This document shows, piece after piece, positions 16,996 through 24,715 of a stretch of DNA of 64,000 nucleotides. The stretch is taken from contig NZ_LQXM01000030.1 in assembly GCF_001648555.1 (NCBI RefSeq), forward strand, positions 124,001-188,000. Reading direction: 5' to 3'. The position numbers and the translations under genes are program-made. The stretch comes from Rossellomorea aquimaris TF-12 (GTDB lineage: Bacteria; Bacillota; Bacilli; Bacillales; Bacillaceae_B). Every line of letters starts with the position of its first letter. Positions within the stretch are counted from its first letter, which is position 1. Under the pieces are notes generated by a model. The model saw only the letters and a program-made list of their open reading frames with translations, ran no database searches and was not told the origin of the DNA.

Positions 16996-17514
16996 ATGCA
17001 AAACTACAATCACGAAGAACTACTTCTTGCTGCTCAAGAAGTGGAGTCTGCAGGAATAGAATGCTTCATGTACAACGATCCATTTGATTGTCGCAGTACC
17101 CGTAGATCTACCAGACGCTCTTCTCGTCGCAGTACCTGCAGATCCTCTAGACGGTCCTCTCGTCGCAGCACCCGCAGATCCTCTAGACGGTCCTCTCGTC
17201 GCAGTACCTGCAGATCCTCTAGACGGTCCTCTCGTCGCAGTACCCGCAGATCCTCTAGACGGTCCTCTCGTCGCAGTACCCGCAGATCCTCTAGACGGTC
17301 CTCTCGTCGCAGTACCTGCAGATCCTCTAGACGGTTCTCTCGTCGCAGTACCCGCAGATCCTCTAGACGGTCCTCTCGTCGCAGTACCCGCAGATCCTCT
17401 AGACGATCCTCTCGTCGCAGTACCCGCAGATCCTCTAGACGATCCTCTCGTCGCTGTTCTCGCAGATCTTCTAGACAGTCTGGACCTAGAAATTTCTATA
17501 AATGGTATTCTTGA
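16996..17514 (+). CDS. CotG-like Ser/Arg-rich repetitive coat protein
   Basis: 172 aa. A unique N-terminal 32 residues (with C23 and C32) precedes almost eleven tandem 12-residue units of the type SRRSTRRSSRRS (residues 33-162), then a short tail GPRNFYKWYS. Some units have cysteine for arginine at one position. B. subtilis CotG is likewise a Ser/Arg/Lys repeat protein phosphorylated by CotH; the divergent cotH supports the same role. The repeat sequence itself differs from B. subtilis CotG, so this is a functional analogue rather than an obvious close homologue. Ribosome-binding site AGGAGGG. Confidence 0.85.
   Translation: MQNYNHEELLLAAQEVESAGIECFMYNDPFDCRSTRRSTRRSSRRSTCRSSRRSSRRSTRRSSRRSSRRSTCRSSRRSSRRSTRRSSRRSSRRSTRRSSRRSSRRSTCRSSRRFSRRSTRRSSRRSSRRSTRRSSRRSSRRSTRRSSRRSSRRCSRRSSRQSGPRNFYKWYS
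17092..17481 (+). repeat. 36-bp tandem repeat inside the cotG-like gene
   Basis: About 10.8 copies of a 36-bp unit containing CGCAGATCCTCTAGACG and TCCTCTCGTCGCAGTACC. Central copies are nearly identical and the first and last copies have drifted. Because 36 is a multiple of 3, a second frame (17084-17521) is also open. Confidence 0.95.
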
Positions 17515-17623
17515 TCATTAGGGTGTAAGTTATGAATTCATTTGCATCTCCAGCTTGGATTGTAATTTCAAGAAAATACCCTTAACATGATCTTTTTCAC
17601 TGAAAACCGAAAAAGGTGCGGAC

Positions 17624-17668
17624 GTAAAAAAACCGAGTATGAAATCAAGTGATCTCTTACTCGGCTTT
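17624..17668 (-). terminator. Terminator of dbpA
   Basis: On the minus strand GCCGAGTA / TACTCGGT with a run of T follows the dbpA stop codon. Confidence 0.82.
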
Positions 17669-17700
17669 TCTTCAATTTTTCATATAATAGAGCTCCGAAA

Positions 17701-19146
17701 CTATTTCTTCGCCTCATGAACCTTCAACAACTTCCCTTTTACAGTCGTATGTTTCATCGCATTTAGAACTAGTGGTCCTTTGCCGTTTAAGATGTCCACA
17801 TATGAATGGATTTCCTGGATGGATATGATGCCAATATCATCAGCGGAAACACCCTCAATTTTGGCAATGGTCCCTACGAAATCCACGGCGCGTATTTTCT
17901 TTTTCTTACCGCCATTAAAATATAGCTTCATGATTTCTTTATTTAATTCTGTGCTTTTATCTTTTTTAATACTTGGATTGGCATCTAATTTTCTTTCAAA
18001 TTCAGCCTTTTTCTCCAACACTTTTTCTTTTGAAGGAGAATGTATTTTCGCAATGGCGAACCCAATATACTCTTCTATTTCATGTAAAAATTTCTCTTCA
18101 AACGGTGTGATAAAGGTTATGGCTTTACCACTTTGACCAGCACGACCTGTTCTACCCGTTCTATGAACGTAGCTTTCTTTTTCAAGGGGGATATCATAAT
18201 TGATGACATGGCTAATACTTTCCACATCGATTCCTCTTGCTGCTACATCTGTCGCCACCAGGTAACGGAATTCTCCTCTTTTAAAGTCATCCATTACTTC
18301 AAAGCGTGCTTCCTGAATCATCCCACCGTGAATTTTATCCACAGGATATCCTCGTTCATCTAATTGTTCACATAAAGTATCGACTCTTTCCTTCGTACGG
18401 CAAAAAATGATGCAGCTATCAGGGTTTTCAACCGTTGTCATGTCTTTTAAAAGAGAGAACTTAGCCTCATCCTTTACTTCTATTAGAACATGATCAATTT
18501 TATCCGTCGTGATTCCTGTCGCCTCGATTTCAATATCAACAGGGGCCTTCATGTATTTATAGCAGAGATTTTCAACATCCTCTGGAAGTGTTGCGGAAAA
18601 GGTAAATGTCACTCTGTCTTTCGGGAGCTCCTGGATAATGGATTCAACTTGGTCAATAAAACCCATATTGAGCATTTCGTCAGCTTCATCAATGACCAGG
18701 TATTTTAAGCAATCGAGGGTTAGAGTTCCTTTTTCTATATGATCTAGCACTCGTCCAGGTGTACCTACGACTACATGGGTTTTCTGCTTAAGTTCTAATT
18801 TCTGACGATGAAAGGGCGACTTTCCATATACAGCTGCAGCCTTAATTCGCTTAAAACGTCCAATATTCGTGATGTCTTCCTTTACCTGTGCTGCCAGCTC
18901 GCGAGTGGGAGTTAGAATCAAGGCTTGAGGCTTATTTTCTTCCCACTCCACCATTTCACAAATTGGGATACCGAATGATGCTGTTTTCCCGCTTCCTGTT
19001 TGAGATCTTACAACAAGATCCTTCTTTTCTAGAGCTACGGGTAAAACTTCAGATTGCACCTCTGTTGGATTTTTATATCCTAAATCAGAAAGTGCTCTTA
19101 AAATTTCTTCACTTAATGGATAATCTTTAAAATGTTTTATACTCAT
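17701..19146 (-). CDS. dbpA: DEAD-box RNA helicase DbpA (YxiN type)
   Basis: 481 aa (B. subtilis YxiN is about the same). Q motif followed by Walker [27 protein letters not shown] in [13 protein letters not shown], and [10 protein letters not shown]. The last 75 residues ([30 protein letters not shown]...) form the RNA-binding domain that directs DbpA to hairpin 92 of 23S rRNA. Role in 50S subunit assembly. Monocistronic. Confidence 0.95.
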   Translation of the reverse strand: MSIKHFKDYPLSEEILRALSDLGYKNPTEVQSEVLPVALEKKDLVVRSQTGSGKTASFGIPICEMVEWEENKPQALILTPTRELAAQVKEDITNIGRFKRIKAAAVYGKSPFHRQKLELKQKTHVVVGTPGRVLDHIEKGTLTLDCLKYLVIDEADEMLNMGFIDQVESIIQELPKDRVTFTFSATLPEDVENLCYKYMKAPVDIEIEATGITTDKIDHVLIEVKDEAKFSLLKDMTTVENPDSCIIFCRTKERVDTLCEQLDERGYPVDKIHGGMIQEARFEVMDDFKRGEFRYLVATDVAARGIDVESISHVINYDIPLEKESYVHRTGRTGRAGQSGKAITFITPFEEKFLHEIEEYIGFAIAKIHSPSKEKVLEKKAEFERKLDANPSIKKDKSTELNKEIMKLYFNGGKKKKIRAVDFVGTIAKIEGVSADDIGIISIQEIHSYVDILNGKGPLVLNAMKHTTVKGKLLKVHEAKK

Positions 19147-19288
19147 ATAGCAACCTCATTCTGTTAAATAAACTATTCTTATTATCTTAACTCATTGTCT
19201 TTTTTTATACACATTAGGACCAAGGACGAGGAGGAAAAGGAAGTTTACATAATAATTTCAAATTTGTTTAGGTAATCCACTAATAGTG

Positions 19289-19367
19289 TGTTATGCTTTA
19301 CCTAACCATTTTTAACTTGTAACATGTTGTCTCCGGAGCTGACTTTCAAAAGTTGGCTCTTTTTTTA
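19289..19367 (+). ncRNA. Candidate short plus-strand transcript
   Basis: An extended -10 (TGTTATGCT, 19289-19297) is followed about 40 bases later by a terminator hairpin, GAGCTGACTT / AAGTTGGCTC then TTTTTTT (about 19336-19367). No open frame or upstream plus-strand gene explains the terminator. Predicted RNA of roughly 60 nucleotides. No -35 at proper spacing is seen. Confidence 0.35.
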
Positions 19368-19387
19368 TGCTTTTTATTAATTTCCAC

Positions 19388-19419
19388 AAAAAAAGGACTC
19401 TACGAGAGAGTCCTTTTTT
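19388..19419. terminator. Terminator of first cold-shock gene
   Basis: GGACTCT / AGAGTCC with A- and T-runs on either side; identical in sequence to the terminator of the second copy. Confidence 0.92.
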
Positions 19420-19429
19420 ACAAAAGCTA

Positions 19430-19630
19430 TTACGCTTTGTTTACGTTAGTCGCTTGAAGTCCACGTTGACCTTGCTCAGTGTCAAATGTAACTTTTTGAC
19501 CTTCGTCTAAAGATTTAAATCCTTCGCCTTGGATAGCTGAGAAATGTACGAATACATCTTCTCCACCTTCGATTTCGATGAAACCGAAACCTTTTTCTGC
19601 GTTAAACCATTTTACTGTACCTTGTTGCAT
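19430..19630 (-). CDS. Cold-shock protein (copy 1)
   Basis: 66 aa OB-fold RNA chaperone with RNP1 KGFGFIE and RNP2 VFVHFS. The start is ATG 19630, after GCAGGAGGAAACAATT; the frame remains open to 19684 but that extension lies in the 5' leader. The protein differs from copy 2 only at residue 3 (Q versus E). It binds single-stranded RNA and prevents secondary structure at low temperature. Confidence 0.96.
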   Translation of the reverse strand: MQQGTVKWFNAEKGFGFIEIEGGEDVFVHFSAIQGEGFKSLDEGQKVTFDTEQGQRGLQATNVNKA

Positions 19631-19746
19631 AATTGTTTCCTCCTGCGTGGATTGAATCCACATTTTATTACTATCGTTGCTCAATTAGATATCAAAGGCG
19701 AAAAGTTTAAAACTTATTCTTTCCTTACAGACCGAACAAAAATAAT
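19631..19746 (-). promoter_or_regulatory. Cold-shock 5' leader with ATTATTTTTGTTC motif (copy 1)
   Basis: The minus strand carries ATTATTTTTGTTC at 19746-19734, which is the cold-shock motif I recall from the B. subtilis cspB/cspC leaders. The leader is largely conserved in copy 2, and the motif sits about 100 bases before the start codon in both. Confidence 0.65.
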
Positions 19747-19877
19747 TCTTCTTTAGAATAACAGATAACCTCATAAAAAGCAAATCTTCCATTAAACTTC
19801 CTAATTATGAATGTTCACTTTGAAATAAAGGATATACTCCTCTTCTTGTCGAAATGATAACTAAAGGGGTTGACCCA

Positions 19878-20090
19878 ATGGATAAAATGGGATTATTAAA
19901 GGATCTAAATAAGACGAGTCGTGGAAATTTTTTCACAATCGACATTCCGACAAATTCCACGAAGGAAGAGGAAAAGATTGAAGAGTTGGCTCGAGAATTA
20001 GAAAGAGAAGGAAAGATTCGAATTAGAGAATGCATACAGAAGGAATCCTCTGTTTACATACAAGGAATCATTAAGTATGCCGCTAACTAA
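19878..20090 (+). CDS. Small hypothetical protein between the cold-shock genes
   Basis: 70 aa, MDKMGLLKDLNKTSRGNFF..., charged, with a helical KEEEKIEELARELEREGKI segment. No signal or membrane segment and no family recognised. ATG 19878 is chosen because AAAGGGG precedes it; the frame extends upstream to 19854. It lies on the opposite strand between the two csp copies and has its own terminator. Confidence 0.6.
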   Translation: MDKMGLLKDLNKTSRGNFFTIDIPTNSTKEEEKIEELARELEREGKIRIRECIQKESSVYIQGIIKYAAN

Positions 20091-20122
20091 GGTGCCTCCC
20101 TTTATGGAAGGGCATCTTTTTT
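20091..20122 (+). terminator. Terminator of the small gene
   Basis: GGTGCC(T)C / GGGCATC hairpin followed by TTTTTTT directly after the stop codon. Confidence 0.7.
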
Positions 20123-20126
20123 TGGC

Positions 20127-20159
20127 AAAAAAAAGGACTCTACGAGAGAGTCCTTTTTT
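20127..20159. terminator. Terminator of second cold-shock gene
   Basis: GGACTCT / AGAGTCC with flanking A/T runs, the same as for copy 1. Confidence 0.92.
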
Positions 20160-20170
20160 CACAAAAGCTA

Positions 20171-20371
20171 TTACGCTTTGTTTACGTTAGTCGCTTGAAG
20201 TCCACGTTGACCTTGCTCAGTGTCAAATGTAACTTTTTGACCTTCGTCTAAAGATTTAAATCCTTCGCCTTGGATAGCTGAGAAATGTACGAATACATCT
20301 TCTCCACCTTCGATTTCGATGAAACCGAAACCTTTTTCTGCGTTAAACCATTTTACTGTACCTTCTTGCAT
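20171..20371 (-). CDS. Cold-shock protein (copy 2)
   Basis: 66 aa, one residue different from copy 1, which ends 741 bases away. Same RNP1/RNP2 motifs, a similar GGAGGA ribosome-binding site, near-identical leader and identical terminator: a recent tandem duplication (or gene conversion) of about 360 bp. Confidence 0.96.
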   Translation of the reverse strand: MQEGTVKWFNAEKGFGFIEIEGGEDVFVHFSAIQGEGFKSLDEGQKVTFDTEQGQRGLQATNVNKA

Positions 20372-20486
20372 GTGTGTTTCCTCCTATGTGGATTTGATCC
20401 ACAATTTATTACTATTATTGCTCAATTAGATATCAAAGGCGAAAAGTTTAAATACTTTCATTCCTTACAGACCGAACAAAAATAAT
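20372..20486 (-). promoter_or_regulatory. Cold-shock 5' leader with ATTATTTTTGTTC motif (copy 2)
   Basis: Same motif on the minus strand at 20486-20474 and the same flanking GGTCTGTAAGGAA as in copy 1. The stretch 20500-20697 beyond it is A/T-rich and I see no feature in it. Confidence 0.65.
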
Positions 20487-20697
20487 TCTTCCTTAGAATA
20501 ACAGATACATTTCGAAAAAGCAAATGGAATATAAAAATTGGGCTTTTTCTTCAAAAAATGTTGTTTGAATGACTTGAGTTTTGCTGGATGGTGAGGAAAA
20601 CTGCCACTAAAAAATTTCATTAAATTTATTTAGTTAAGAAATATTCGCTTTGTAAATTAATTTCCTCATTATGTAGATAGCTTAAGATACATCCAAA

Positions 20698-20730
20698 CAA
20701 AAAGTCCATCTCCTCAAAGGAAATGGACAA
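20698..20730 (-). terminator. Terminator of the DUF3934 gene
   Basis: On the minus strand GTCCAT / ATGGAC extended by TTCC / GGAG pairs and followed by TTTTTG. Confidence 0.8.
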
Positions 20731-20741
20731 TTATATGATGA

Positions 20742-20900
20742 CTACTTATCTGAATTCTCATCTTTGTTGTTTCCATGTTTAACACCTTTGCTTTTATAAG
20801 GCTTAAAGCTCTTTGCCTTTTTAGCACCGGCTTGCCAACGATTCCAGCCTTTTTTGCCTGTCCCTTGGCCAGTACCACTTTTCTTCTTTGGTTTACTCAT
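20742..20900 (-). CDS. DUF3934 small basic protein
   Basis: 52 aa: MSKPKKKSGTGQGTGKKGWN then RWQAGAKKAKSFKPYKSKG. Very basic, Gly/Lys-rich; the sequence matches the small DUF3934 family of Bacillaceae as I remember it. GGAGTG precedes the ATG and a terminator follows the stop, so it is a separate gene despite its size. Function unknown; its composition suggests nucleic-acid or ribosome contact. Confidence 0.75.
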   Translation of the reverse strand: MSKPKKKSGTGQGTGKKGWNRWQAGAKKAKSFKPYKSKGVKHGNNKDENSDK

Positions 20901-20994
20901 ATGTTCACTCCGTTACAATAGTAAATGATATCGTCCTATCATAACATCTTTTAATAATGGAAAGTAGGGCTCATGAGTTTATTGTTTTTCCAAT

Positions 20995-21759
20995 TTATTT
21001 CTTTTCACCTGTGTAAACGTGGATTGCATCCTTTAGAAATTCAGCCAATCCTTCTTGCCGTTTATCATAATAGGCTTTAAACCGTTCATCATCTACATAC
21101 ATTTGAGCAAGACCTGCGTGACTTTCTTTGCTGTACTCAGTCCAGTAAAACATTAGCCATTGCTTGTGTAAATCCGCTGCTTCCTGAGCAATCTTACTTG
21201 ACGGATCCCCCGTCTCAAATGCTTTCCCTAAGGTTTCCATTAATTGTTTCTCTAGATTTGTCACTTTTTCATACTCTTCTTGGGACATATTCATAACCTT
21301 GGCATTGGATTGATCAACTGTGTCGTCTCCGTACTTCTTACGAATTTCCTGCCCATATTTCTTTTCATTTTCATCGATCAGCTGCTTCTTAAACCCTTTG
21401 AATTTTTCTTTATCTGTCATGTTCATTCTTCCTTCCTTCACTCCGATTGTTTTATCCACATTGGCAATCAACAGTTCTAGTTGCTCCCTTTTTTCCTTGA
21501 GCTTTTTACGATGTTCCAATAAGGCTTTTGTTTCGTCAAAGTCTGGATCGTCAAGAATCCTTTTTATCTCCTCAAGCCCTACCCCCAGCTCTTTATAAAA
21601 TAAAATCTGCTGCAACCGATCCACTTCGTCCTGCCCGTAAATACGATATCCAGATGAACTCGTTCTAGCAGGCTTTAACATCCCTATTTCATCATAATAG
21701 CGTAGCGTCCTGGTGCTAACTCCCGCTAATTCTCCAAGCTTTTTAACGGTGTATTCCAT
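20995..21759 (-). CDS. MerR regulator with TipAS ligand domain (Mta-like)
   Basis: 254 aa. N-terminal MerR helix-turn-helix (YTVKKLGELAGVSTRTLRYYDEIG), a coiled linker (EHRKKLKEKREQLELLIANVDKT) and a C-terminal all-helical TipAS domain as in B. subtilis Mta and Streptomyces TipA, which bind hydrophobic drugs. Start at ATG 21759 with AGGAGGTG 5 bases upstream; the frame is open to 21834 but that part is promoter. It is divergent from nothing and probably autoregulated; the neighbouring Bcr-type pump is a plausible target. Confidence 0.92.
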   Translation of the reverse strand: MEYTVKKLGELAGVSTRTLRYYDEIGMLKPARTSSSGYRIYGQDEVDRLQQILFYKELGVGLEEIKRILDDPDFDETKALLEHRKKLKEKREQLELLIANVDKTIGVKEGRMNMTDKEKFKGFKKQLIDENEKKYGQEIRKKYGDDTVDQSNAKVMNMSQEEYEKVTNLEKQLMETLGKAFETGDPSSKIAQEAADLHKQWLMFYWTEYSKESHAGLAQMYVDDERFKAYYDKRQEGLAEFLKDAIHVYTGEKK

Positions 21760-21775
21760 GAAATCACCTCCTGAT

Positions 21776-21806
21776 AATGTAAGTTTATAGGTTGACGTTG
21801 GGTGAA
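21776..21806 (-). promoter_or_regulatory. MerR-type promoter with 19-bp spacer
   Basis: On the minus strand -35 TTCACC and -10 TACATT are separated by 19 bases, the elongated spacing that MerR proteins correct by bending. An imperfect inverted repeat TTGAC-N5-GTGAA (21792-21806) overlaps the -35 and spacer. Confidence 0.6.
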
Positions 21807-21848
21807 GGTAAAGGGGAAATTTAAAGTTTTTCATATGTTAGGTATTAC

Positions 21849-21890
21849 AAAAAATCGAGTATAAAATCTTTTCGATTTCATACCCGATTT
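21849..21890 (-). terminator. Terminator of the MFS pump gene
   Basis: On the minus strand AAATCGGGTATGAAATC pairs with GATTTTATACTCGATTT, followed by TTTT. Confidence 0.85.
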
Positions 21891-21923
21891 ACGGCTTCCT
21901 CACGACTATCATAACGATGAGGT

Positions 21924-23177
21924 TTAACTGATTTGTTTTTCATATTTTTGAACGGTTCGATTTATTCTTGTAATCACAACAAAGCATATGAGCGCTAATA
22001 GTTCACAAACAGTAATAATAATTCCCAGTGGAAGTACATTTTCACTTCCTGCGATCCCAACTAATGGAGCAATCATTCCACCAAACGTAAATTGCAATAG
22101 TCCGAGTAAAGCAGATGCACTTCCTGCTGATTTCCCCTGACTTTGCATTGCTAGAGATGTACACGTTGGATTGACAACCCCTATTGTTGCAACTACTAGG
22201 AACATAGAAATGAGAACAAAGACCAGCTTAGCATCCATGAGAAAGACAGTCAGCAATGAAAAGCTTCCAAAGGCAGCGAGAATCAATCCGAATTTCAACA
22301 TTTTTGTTTCTTTTACACGTCCTGCCAATCGCCCTGTTATTTGACTCGCTAAAATAATCCCTGCTGCATTCATTCCGAAAATGAAGCTATATCCTTGAGG
22401 TGAAACATGATAATACTCTTGAAAAACAAAGGATGAACCGGAAATGTACGAGAACATCGCTCCGGAAACAAGCCCCTGTATAAGGGCAAACCCCATAAAG
22501 GTTCGATCACTGAGTAGTCCTTGAAAAGTAGAAAGGGTATTCCTCAATCCGCCTACAGAACGATGATTATTCGATAATGTTTCAGGCAATCGGAACGCGA
22601 CGGTTAACAGCATTGTCACTCCTAAAAAAGCAAGAACAATAAAGATTCCCCTCCAAGAAACAAACTGAAGCAATTGTCCTCCTATAATTGGAGCGAGAAT
22701 CGGCGCTACCCCCATCACCAACATGAGCAAGGAAAATATCTTTGTCAATTGTGGTCCCGAGAAAAGATCTCGAGCACACGAACGAGCGATAACAATTCCA
22801 CCAGCTCCTGATAACCCTTGTATAAACCTCATCAAGATGAAGAACCAAATCGAAGATGAGAATGCACAAAGTATGGATGACACAATATAAATCGTTAGGG
22901 CAGTAATCAACGGCTTCCTTCTTCCATAGATATCACTTAATGAGCCATTGATAAGCTGACCAAAGGCAAGCCCTAATAAACAAGCCGTTAAGCTAAGCTG
23001 AGTTAAGGAAGTACTGGCATCTAATTCGGTGGTTAATATAGGTAGAGAGGGTAAGTACATGTCTATCGTTAATGGACCAAATGCGATTAACAAACCTAAT
23101 AAGACAATACTTCCCTTTGAATTCTTAAACGAAGCTACGTTTTGGTTCAATTCAATCTCATTCCTTTCTTGGAACAT
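21924..23177 (-). CDS. Bcr/CflA-type MFS drug efflux pump
   Basis: About 417 aa with twelve membrane segments. The first bears the subfamily signature LLIAFGPLTIDMYLPSLP; motif A is INGSLSDIYGRRKPL after segment 2, and motif C-like GAGGIVIARSCARDLF follows. Exports small toxic compounds with proton antiport. The start is uncertain: TATAAT lies 7-12 bases upstream of ATG 23177, so the transcript may be almost leaderless; a TTG about 30 bases further in has AAAGGA before it. Confidence 0.9.
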   Translation of the reverse strand: MFQERNEIELNQNVASFKNSKGSIVLLGLLIAFGPLTIDMYLPSLPILTTELDASTSLTQLSLTACLLGLAFGQLINGSLSDIYGRRKPLITALTIYIVSSILCAFSSSIWFFILMRFIQGLSGAGGIVIARSCARDLFSGPQLTKIFSLLMLVMGVAPILAPIIGGQLLQFVSWRGIFIVLAFLGVTMLLTVAFRLPETLSNNHRSVGGLRNTLSTFQGLLSDRTFMGFALIQGLVSGAMFSYISGSSFVFQEYYHVSPQGYSFIFGMNAAGIILASQITGRLAGRVKETKMLKFGLILAAFGSFSLLTVFLMDAKLVFVLISMFLVVATIGVVNPTCTSLAMQSQGKSAGSASALLGLLQFTFGGMIAPLVGIAGSENVLPLGIIITVCELLALICFVVITRINRTVQKYEKQIS

Positions 23178-23183
23178 GATTCT

Positions 23184-23214
23184 ATTATACAGGTGCAAAT
23201 TCGAAAGGAGTCAA
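23184..23214 (-). promoter_or_regulatory. Promoter of the MFS pump
   Basis: Minus strand TTGACT - 19 bases - TATAAT. The predicted +1 coincides with the ATG at 23177. The 19-bp spacing again resembles a MerR-controlled promoter. Confidence 0.6.
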
Positions 23215-23268
23215 ATGACTTGATTAGAATTTCAACCAGAGATTTCTCTCACCTTATAATAAAAAAAA

Positions 23269-23706
23269 GGCTCTGTCAGCATTGTACTACGATTCTTCTT
23301 TTTAAATGGCTCTATTCGTAAAGATCTTTGTTTTATGACATAGGATCTGCAAGGCTCTGTTAATTACCATATTAAATAGATTTGCGTTACAGAGCTTAAT
23401 AGGGACGAACATCAATTTAAAGGACAGGATTTTTTCTTAAATGATAAAATCAATCGCTGAACACTTTAAAAATGCTGGTTTTTCAAACGTATAGGTACTT
23501 ATATTATCTATTTTAAGAAACTCTCGCTTAGTAAGTTGATTGGAACGGAAGGTGCTCGACTCCTGCGGGAATAGCGGGAAAGTTGAGACCCCACAGGGCA
23601 AAGCCCGAGGAGGCTCAACTCACGCCCCGCGGAAAGCGAGCACCTGGAGTGGAAATCAACCACTACTTTCCCTTAAAAGCAACAAAATTTATAAAGAGAG
23701 CCTATT
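23269..23706. repeat. Composite intergenic repeat, locus 1 (module 1 decayed, module 2 intact)
   Basis: Module 1 is reduced to its ends: GGCTCTGTTAA (23353) ... GTTACAGAGC (23386). A linker with TTTAAAAATGCTG follows. Module 2 (23535-23660) begins GTTGATTGGA and ends GGAAATCAAC, with internal pairs GGTGCTCG / CGAGCACC and GTTGAG / CTCAAC and the core ACTCCTGCGGGA ... GAGGAGGCTCA ... CCGCGGAAAGCGAG. A conserved tail with GCAACAAAATTTAT follows. No transposase. Short frames inside are not genes. Confidence 0.8.
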
Positions 23707-23790
23707 AAATTCAAATAAAAAACCTAACCTTCAGCTTTCACTAAAAGTCAGGCATCTAAAATAGATTAAATATGAGGTATTTTAAAATAA

Positions 23791-24564
23791 TTAGCTTTTC
23801 AAATTCATTTCAGAATCCACCATGATATGATTGCTCTTCTTTAATACAACTAAGGCGTAAACGGCAAATAGAATGCACAACACACCAAAAACCACTAAAG
23901 TGAATGGAGAAAAGCTTAGGTCATGTACACCATATTCATTCGTGGCGAAATATTCCGAAAGATCAACAATAAAATGAAAGATGATAACTGGATAAATGCT
24001 GCCATTTCGAAGACGCATGGCTGTGAGGGCAATACCGCCAGCAATGGCCCATAGAACTTGAAATAGACCAAATAACATATCTCCTCCACCCAGAATATTC
24101 CCTATGTGAATGAGACCAAATAATACGGATGGCACGACTAATGTGGCTAGCGTACCGAAACGTAAGAAACCTTTTACTAACACACCCCTAAAGATGGTCT
24201 CTTCATTTATCGCTACACATAATGCTGCAATGGTTAAAACAATCGCTTTTGAAACGTCACTAACGTTAAAACCAAATGATAAGACAATGAAAAGGGGAAT
24301 GAGCAGTGGCGGCAACCATAATAGCCACTCTTTCGTAGAAACAGGTTTAGTAAAACCAAAACCTTTTGCTTCACCCGACCAATACACTAATGCAACAGAT
24401 GTTGTGGCGAATAAGAGTTGAAGAAGCCACCCTAAATCCTTAATTGGATGTAATTCAGGGAAAAATATATTCAGAATATAGATGGCACCTATCCCAACAA
24501 TTCTTGAAGCAACCAGGATAAAAACGGCAAACAAAATAGGATGAGCTCTAAAGAATTTCCTCAT
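23791..24564 (-). CDS. CPBP-family intramembrane metalloprotease
   Basis: 257 aa, about seven membrane segments. Motifs of the CAAX protease/bacteriocin-processing (CPBP, Abi) family are complete: NEETIFRG (EExxxR), FGLIHIGN (FxxxH) and HFIVDL. They form the intramembrane glutamate/histidine active site. ATG 24564 is preferred to the upstream frame start because TAGGA lies in front of it. Substrate unknown; the family includes prenyl-protein proteases and bacteriocin self-immunity proteins. Confidence 0.9.
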   Translation of the reverse strand: MRKFFRAHPILFAVFILVASRIVGIGAIYILNIFFPELHPIKDLGWLLQLLFATTSVALVYWSGEAKGFGFTKPVSTKEWLLWLPPLLIPLFIVLSFGFNVSDVSKAIVLTIAALCVAINEETIFRGVLVKGFLRFGTLATLVVPSVLFGLIHIGNILGGGDMLFGLFQVLWAIAGGIALTAMRLRNGSIYPVIIFHFIVDLSEYFATNEYGVHDLSFSPFTLVVFGVLCILFAVYALVVLKKSNHIMVDSEMNLKS

Positions 24565-24671
24565 TAAAATTCCTACTTCCCATGGGTTTATCACAAACAA
24601 TCTAGTTTATTCCTCATATTTAACAATTATGTAATTCGTTACATTTTCACTATTTCCTTCTTTGAATAACA

Positions 24672-24699
24672 AAGGAGCAAACCCGAAAGTTTGCTCCTT
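24672..24699. terminator. Terminator of the GH3-GH94 operon
   Basis: AAGGAGCAAAC / GTTTGCTCCTT around CCGAAA, just after the GH94 stop codon. Confidence 0.88.
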
Positions 24700-24715
24700 C
24701 TTTATCACTATTCAA

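Noticed and set aside
17084..17521. 145-codon open frame overlapping the cotG-like gene in another phase (VAVPADPLDGPL repeats)
   Set aside because: It is open only because the underlying DNA repeat is 36 bp, a multiple of 3. It has no ribosome-binding site, and the other frame matches a CotG-type protein.
19430..19684. 84-aa version of the first cold-shock protein
   Set aside because: The extra 18 residues lie in the conserved 5' leader; copy 2 lacks the extension, and the ribosome-binding site marks the 66-aa start.
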